A stretch of DNA of 25,401 bases. Source: CG2-30-44-17 sp964344725. Lineage in GTDB: Bacteria; Patescibacteriota; Gracilibacteria; UBA1369; UBA12470. The position numbers and the translations under genes are program-made. Below the pieces are notes generated by a model, which did not search any database, was not told the origin of the DNA, and saw only the letters and a program-made list of their open reading frames with translations. Shown one piece after another: positions 23,058-25,401 of this stretch (the first letter of the stretch is position 1; each line of letters opens with the position of its first letter). Location: positions 1 to 25,401 of the forward strand of contig CAYFOI010000020.1 of assembly GCA_964344725.1 (NCBI GenBank), written 5' to 3'.

Positions 23058-23062
23058 TGCAA
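23034..23062 (-). promoter_or_regulatory. Promoter of the fic-PD-(D/E)XK-HEPN operon
   Basis: On the minus strand TTGCAC (23062-23057), 17-base spacer, TATAGT (23039-23034). The -10 abuts operator unit 2 and the spacer contains a further half-site, so a bound repressor would block the polymerase. Confidence 0.65.
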
Positions 23063-23260
23063 GTACGGTTATTAGCACTATAAAATAAATCGTTTTCGGA
23101 GCGAAGCGAAGAAAACAACCTTATTATTCCCCTCATCAAAAAAAGCGTATTCGCGACCATCGGGAGCGAATACTCCATATTTCCCCTCTATAAAAAAGAA
23201 AAACAAAATCGGATTTTTTTAAGAGCTGGGGTGATAGCCTCAAAAGGAAAACATGTATTT
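23063..23260. other. Gene-free stretch with hairpins between fic promoter and recombinase
   Basis: No gene is supported between 22969 and 23351. Besides operator and promoter it holds a hairpin GTTTTC/GAAAAC (23092-23097, 23111-23116), an 8-bp hairpin GTATTCGC/GCGAATAC (23147-23154, 23166-23173), TTCCCCTC twice (23127-23134, 23181-23188) and the right inverted-repeat arm. GAGCGAAGCGAAG near 23100 also occurs inside site B (about 20022). Confidence 0.6.
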
Positions 23261-23268
23261 CGTACAAC
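23181..23268 (+). repeat. Inverted-repeat arm, right end of the Fic module
   Basis: Carries TTCCCCTC (23181-23188), the 18-mer (23197-23214), AAGAGC (23221-23226), the 15-mer (23243-23257) and CGTACAAC (23261-23268), the reverse of the set at 20053-20155. Together the two arms bracket the 3.2-kb Fic operon. Confidence 0.75.
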
Positions 23269-23279
23269 TCCGTTATGTG
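23261..23279 (-). other. Candidate attI-like primary recombination site
   Basis: CGTACAAC (23261-23268), two bases, then CGTTATGTG (23271-23279): the two outer cores of site B side by side with no stem between them. On the minus strand, GTTGTACGAAATA here is identical to the 13 bases at the cassette side of site A. It lies 73 bases before the recombinase ATG, where an integron attI is expected. Confidence 0.5.
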
Positions 23280-23351
23280 GGGATAATTTAACGAAAATTT
23301 AATGTCGTGGTGTTATTATAAGAAGTCCATTATCTTTTAACAAATATAAAA

Positions 23352-24164
23352 ATGGACGAAAACACTTATCTCAAGCTTCTTGAAGAGGAGCTCGTTTTGC
23401 GGGGGAGGAGTAAGCGGACTTGTGAGGCTTATTGTGTTTGCCTTAAGGAGTATTTGCGTTTTGTTGATGGGCGGACTGCTGACATGGGTTTGGTGCGGGA
23501 GTTTTTGCTTCTTAAAAAATCTGAAGGAAAGGCGCCGTCGACGACCAATTTGTATTTAAATGCGATTAAATTCTTCTATAAAAATGTTCTTAAAGTTGGG
23601 TTCTCTTGTGATTTAAAATTTTCAAAAAAACCTCAAAGAATTCCTGTCGTTCTCTCGAGAGAGGAGATCTTTGATATCATTTCTGTTATCAAAAATCCCA
23701 AACATAAATTGCTCATTTCGCTTGCTTATGGTGCGGGGCTTCGGGTTAGTGAAGTTGTGAGTTTGCAGGTTCGGGATATAGATTTTCGCGAAAAGCTCCT
23801 TTTTGTTCGCAATGGGAAGGGTGGTCGGGATCGGATTACTATTTTGCCGGAGAAGCTTATTCATCAGATTGGGCAGTTTTCATTTGGGAAGGAGCCTGAT
23901 GACTATCTTTTGGAAAGTGAGAGGGGAGGGCGGCTTTGTTCTCGTACTGCTCAGAAGGTTTTTCTGAATGCTCTTTCTAAGGCTGGGATTAGGAAGACTG
24001 CGAGTTTTCACTCGCTTCGGCACTCTTTTGCAACTCATTTACTCGAAAATGGGACGGATATTCGGTATGTCCAGGAGCTTTTGGGGCACAAGAGTATCAA
24101 AACTACGCAGATTTATACTAGAGTTACCAAAAGGAGTATTCGTGGGGTTGTGAGTCCTTTATAA
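23352..24164 (+). CDS. Xer-like tyrosine recombinase, candidate cassette integrase
   Basis: 270 residues. An N-terminal SAM-like core-binding domain (about 1-90) and a catalytic domain with all expected residues: R131 (GAGLRVSE), K156 (NGKGGRD), H220 and R223 (HSLRHSFATH), H246 (LLGHKS) and the nucleophile Y255 (TQIYTRV). It ends in GVVSPL, similar to the end of several integrases. Only about 55 residues separate ILPE from HSLRH, too short to hold the extra helix that defines IntI integron integrases. It is divergent from the minus-strand array and adjacent to the attI-like site. It could instead be a general Xer enzyme. Its plus-strand G+T-rich composition matches the resident genes. Confidence 0.85.
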   Translation: MDENTYLKLLEEELVLRGRSKRTCEAYCVCLKEYLRFVDGRTADMGLVREFLLLKKSEGKAPSTTNLYLNAIKFFYKNVLKVGFSCDLKFSKKPQRIPVVLSREEIFDIISVIKNPKHKLLISLAYGAGLRVSEVVSLQVRDIDFREKLLFVRNGKGGRDRITILPEKLIHQIGQFSFGKEPDDYLLESERGGRLCSRTAQKVFLNALSKAGIRKTASFHSLRHSFATHLLENGTDIRYVQELLGHKSIKTTQIYTRVTKRSIRGVVSPL

Positions 24165-24197
24165 AAAGAGCCCCATCTTAATAACAGATGAGGCTCC
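24164..24197 (-). terminator. Terminator between recombinase and hppA
   Basis: GAGCCCCATCT (24169-24179) pairs with AGATGAGGCTC (24187-24197) with one C-A mismatch and a 7-base loop. On the minus strand it is followed by TTTTT (24168-24164), so it ends hppA transcription; for the plus strand it is a hairpin without a good T tract. Confidence 0.8.
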
Positions 24198-24221
24198 TAA
24201 CTTCTGATTTCAAGTTCCTAG

Positions 24222-25401
24222 TTATCCCAACAAGTGTGTTGTTGCGATAATAGGAGCGATGATTAGAGCGATAGTGTTGATAACCTTGATAAGAGCGTTG
24301 AGGGCTGGGCCTGCTGTGTCTTTGTAAGGATCACCAACTGTGTCTCCGACGACTGCAGCGTTGTGAGCGTCAGAGCCTTTTCCGCCGTGGTTTCCGTCTT
24401 CGATGTATTTCTTAGCGTTATCCCAAGCTCCACCTCCGTTTGACATTTGGATAGCCATCAAGAGACCCGAGATGATTACACCGGCTAGAAGTCCTCCTAG
24501 AGCCTCAGGGCCTAGAATGAATCCAACTAATAGAGGTGCAGCTACAGCTAGAGCACCTGGCATGATCATTTCTTTAAGGGCAGCTTTTGTAACGATATCT
24601 ACACAGACGTCGTACTCTGGCTTAGCTTTTCTCTCCATGATTCCTGTGATCTCTCTGAACTGTCTGCGTACCTCTTCAACTACTTTGTGAGCAGCTTTAC
24701 CTACAGCTTCCATACATAGAGCGCTGAATAGGAAAGGTAGCATTCCACCGAGGAATAGACCGATTAGAACCATGTAGTTCTCGATTTCGAATCCGAAGCT
24801 TGCTCCGACTGTGTTTTTCATAAGCTCTTCTCCATATGCTTGGAAAAGTACTAGCGCAGCTAGGGCTGCAGAACCGATAGCGTAACCTTTTGTTACAGCC
24901 TTAGTTGTGTTTCCTACTGCATCTAGAGCGTCTGTGTGTGTTCGAACGCCTTCAGGAAGCTCAGACATCTCTGCGATTCCTCCAGCGTTATCTGTGATAG
25001 GTCCGTAAGAGTCTGTAGCGATTACTAGACCTGTTGTAGAAAGCATAGCTACAGCTGCGATTGCGATACCGTAGATACCGTTTTGAAGAGTTGATGTTTC
25101 TCCAAAGTAGTAAGCTAGTGCGATAGCAGCACAGATAAGTAGTACAGGCATTACTGTGCTTTGTAGACCAACAGCTAGACCTGTGATGATGTTTGTTCCA
25201 GCTCCTGTTTCAGAAGATTTAGCAATCTTGCGAACCGGGCTGTATTCAGTTGAAGTGTAGAATTCTGTGATGATGTTGATGAAAAGTGTAACACCTAGAC
25301 CTACAAGTCCTGCGTAGAAGATATTCATGTCATTCAGCATGTAGTCTGTCGCGAAGTAGAATCCAATTGCTGAAAGAACACCTGTTATAAGCATTCCTTT
25401 G
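24222..25401 (-). CDS. hppA: Membrane-bound proton-pumping pyrophosphatase, K+-independent type (3' part)
   Basis: At least 393 C-terminal residues are present; the gene continues past the right edge (family length about 680-700). Multiple membrane helices, DNAGGIAEMSELP and GGGAWDNAKKYIEDG with the SDAHNAAVVGDTVGDPYKDTAGPA motif are diagnostic. The segment GNTTKAVTKGYAIGSA has Lys and Thr at the two positions that, in studied enzymes, separate K+-independent (Lys, Thr) from K+-dependent (Ala, Gly) pumps. It couples pyrophosphate hydrolysis to proton export across the cytoplasmic membrane. It converges with the recombinase gene and shares the terminator region. Confidence 0.95.
   Translation of the reverse strand, partial: KGMLITGVLSAIGFYFATDYMLNDMNIFYAGLVGLGVTLFINIITEFYTSTEYSPVRKIAKSSETGAGTNIITGLAVGLQSTVMPVLLICAAIALAYYFGETSTLQNGIYGIAIAAVAMLSTTGLVIATDSYGPITDNAGGIAEMSELPEGVRTHTDALDAVGNTTKAVTKGYAIGSAALAALVLFQAYGEELMKNTVGASFGFEIENYMVLIGLFLGGMLPFLFSALCMEAVGKAAHKVVEEVRRQFREITGIMERKAKPEYDVCVDIVTKAALKEMIMPGALAVAAPLLVGFILGPEALGGLLAGVIISGLLMAIQMSNGGGAWDNAKKYIEDGNHGGKGSDAHNAAVVGDTVGDPYKDTAGPALNALIKVINTIALIIAPIIATTHLLG

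Larger units (their letters stand above)
12797..24164. mobile_element. Putative integron-like cassette array with its recombinase
   Basis: The recombinase gene (23352-24164) points right; a stem-free core site (23261-23279) lies before it. To the left are mostly minus-strand genes separated by palindromes with AAC/GTT cores at 19940-20060, 19247-19384, 18759-18773/17825-17840, 17283-17440 and, less certainly, 15687-15758 and 12797-12842. The radical SAM operon (13300-15276) and some gaps show no such site, so the left part may be resident or decayed. The interpretation rests on structure and layout only. Confidence 0.5.

Noticed and set aside
23352..24164. Calling the recombinase a true IntI integron integrase
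   Set aside because: The segment between the catalytic Lys region and the HxxR box is about 40 residues too short to hold the IntI-specific helix.

Overview
The window looks like a chromosomal segment of a small-genome, AT-leaning bacterium, most likely of the Candidate Phyla Radiation (Patescibacteria), perhaps Peregrinibacteria. This is inference from the Cys-rich multi-knuckle protein at 10799-12403, an acidic-tailed L25, leaders without Shine-Dalgarno sequences and a K+-independent-type proton pyrophosphatase. TGA is used as a stop (trpD, trpCF, trpA), so the genetic code is standard in this respect.

Left third (1-12403), resident genes: a membrane-anchored FecR/Ig-like protein (234-1748). 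Then comes a TrpR-family regulator with a perfect consensus promoter, leading into a complete tryptophan operon trpE-G-D-C/F-B-A (2172-8561). A small intrinsic terminator or attenuator lies between the regulator and trpE, and a strongly folded 167-nt leader lies before the trpC-trpF fusion. Converging on trpA from the other strand are ybaB and mltG. Divergent from these are rplY (L25/CTC) and the Cys-rich protein.

Middle (about 12480-20060), accessory: nearly all genes are on the minus strand. They include small unknowns, a radical SAM/SPASM-GNAT-cupin operon, an alpha/beta hydrolase lipoprotein, a second GNAT and a YbaK-type tRNA deacylase. One gene is on the plus strand. Several intergenic gaps hold imperfect palindromes with AAC...GTT ends that resemble integron attC sites. 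The two best (19247-19384 and 19940-20060) share a detailed nested architecture.

Right (20130-24164): a three-gene minus-strand operon encodes a Fic AMP-transferase, a PD-(D/E)XK/DUF5655-like protein and a zinc-ribbon HEPN protein. It is preceded by a tandem palindromic operator and bounded by inverted repeats that end in the same core sites as the attC-like elements. A tyrosine recombinase (23352-24164) points away from the array, which is the integron layout, but the enzyme is Xer-like and lacks the IntI-specific insertion. The window ends in hppA, cut by the right edge.

Overall reading: a resident trp/housekeeping block next to an integron-like array of cassettes, several with their own promoters, with a candidate defence module nearest the recombinase. 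The array interpretation is an inference from sequence structure; no database or folding program was used.
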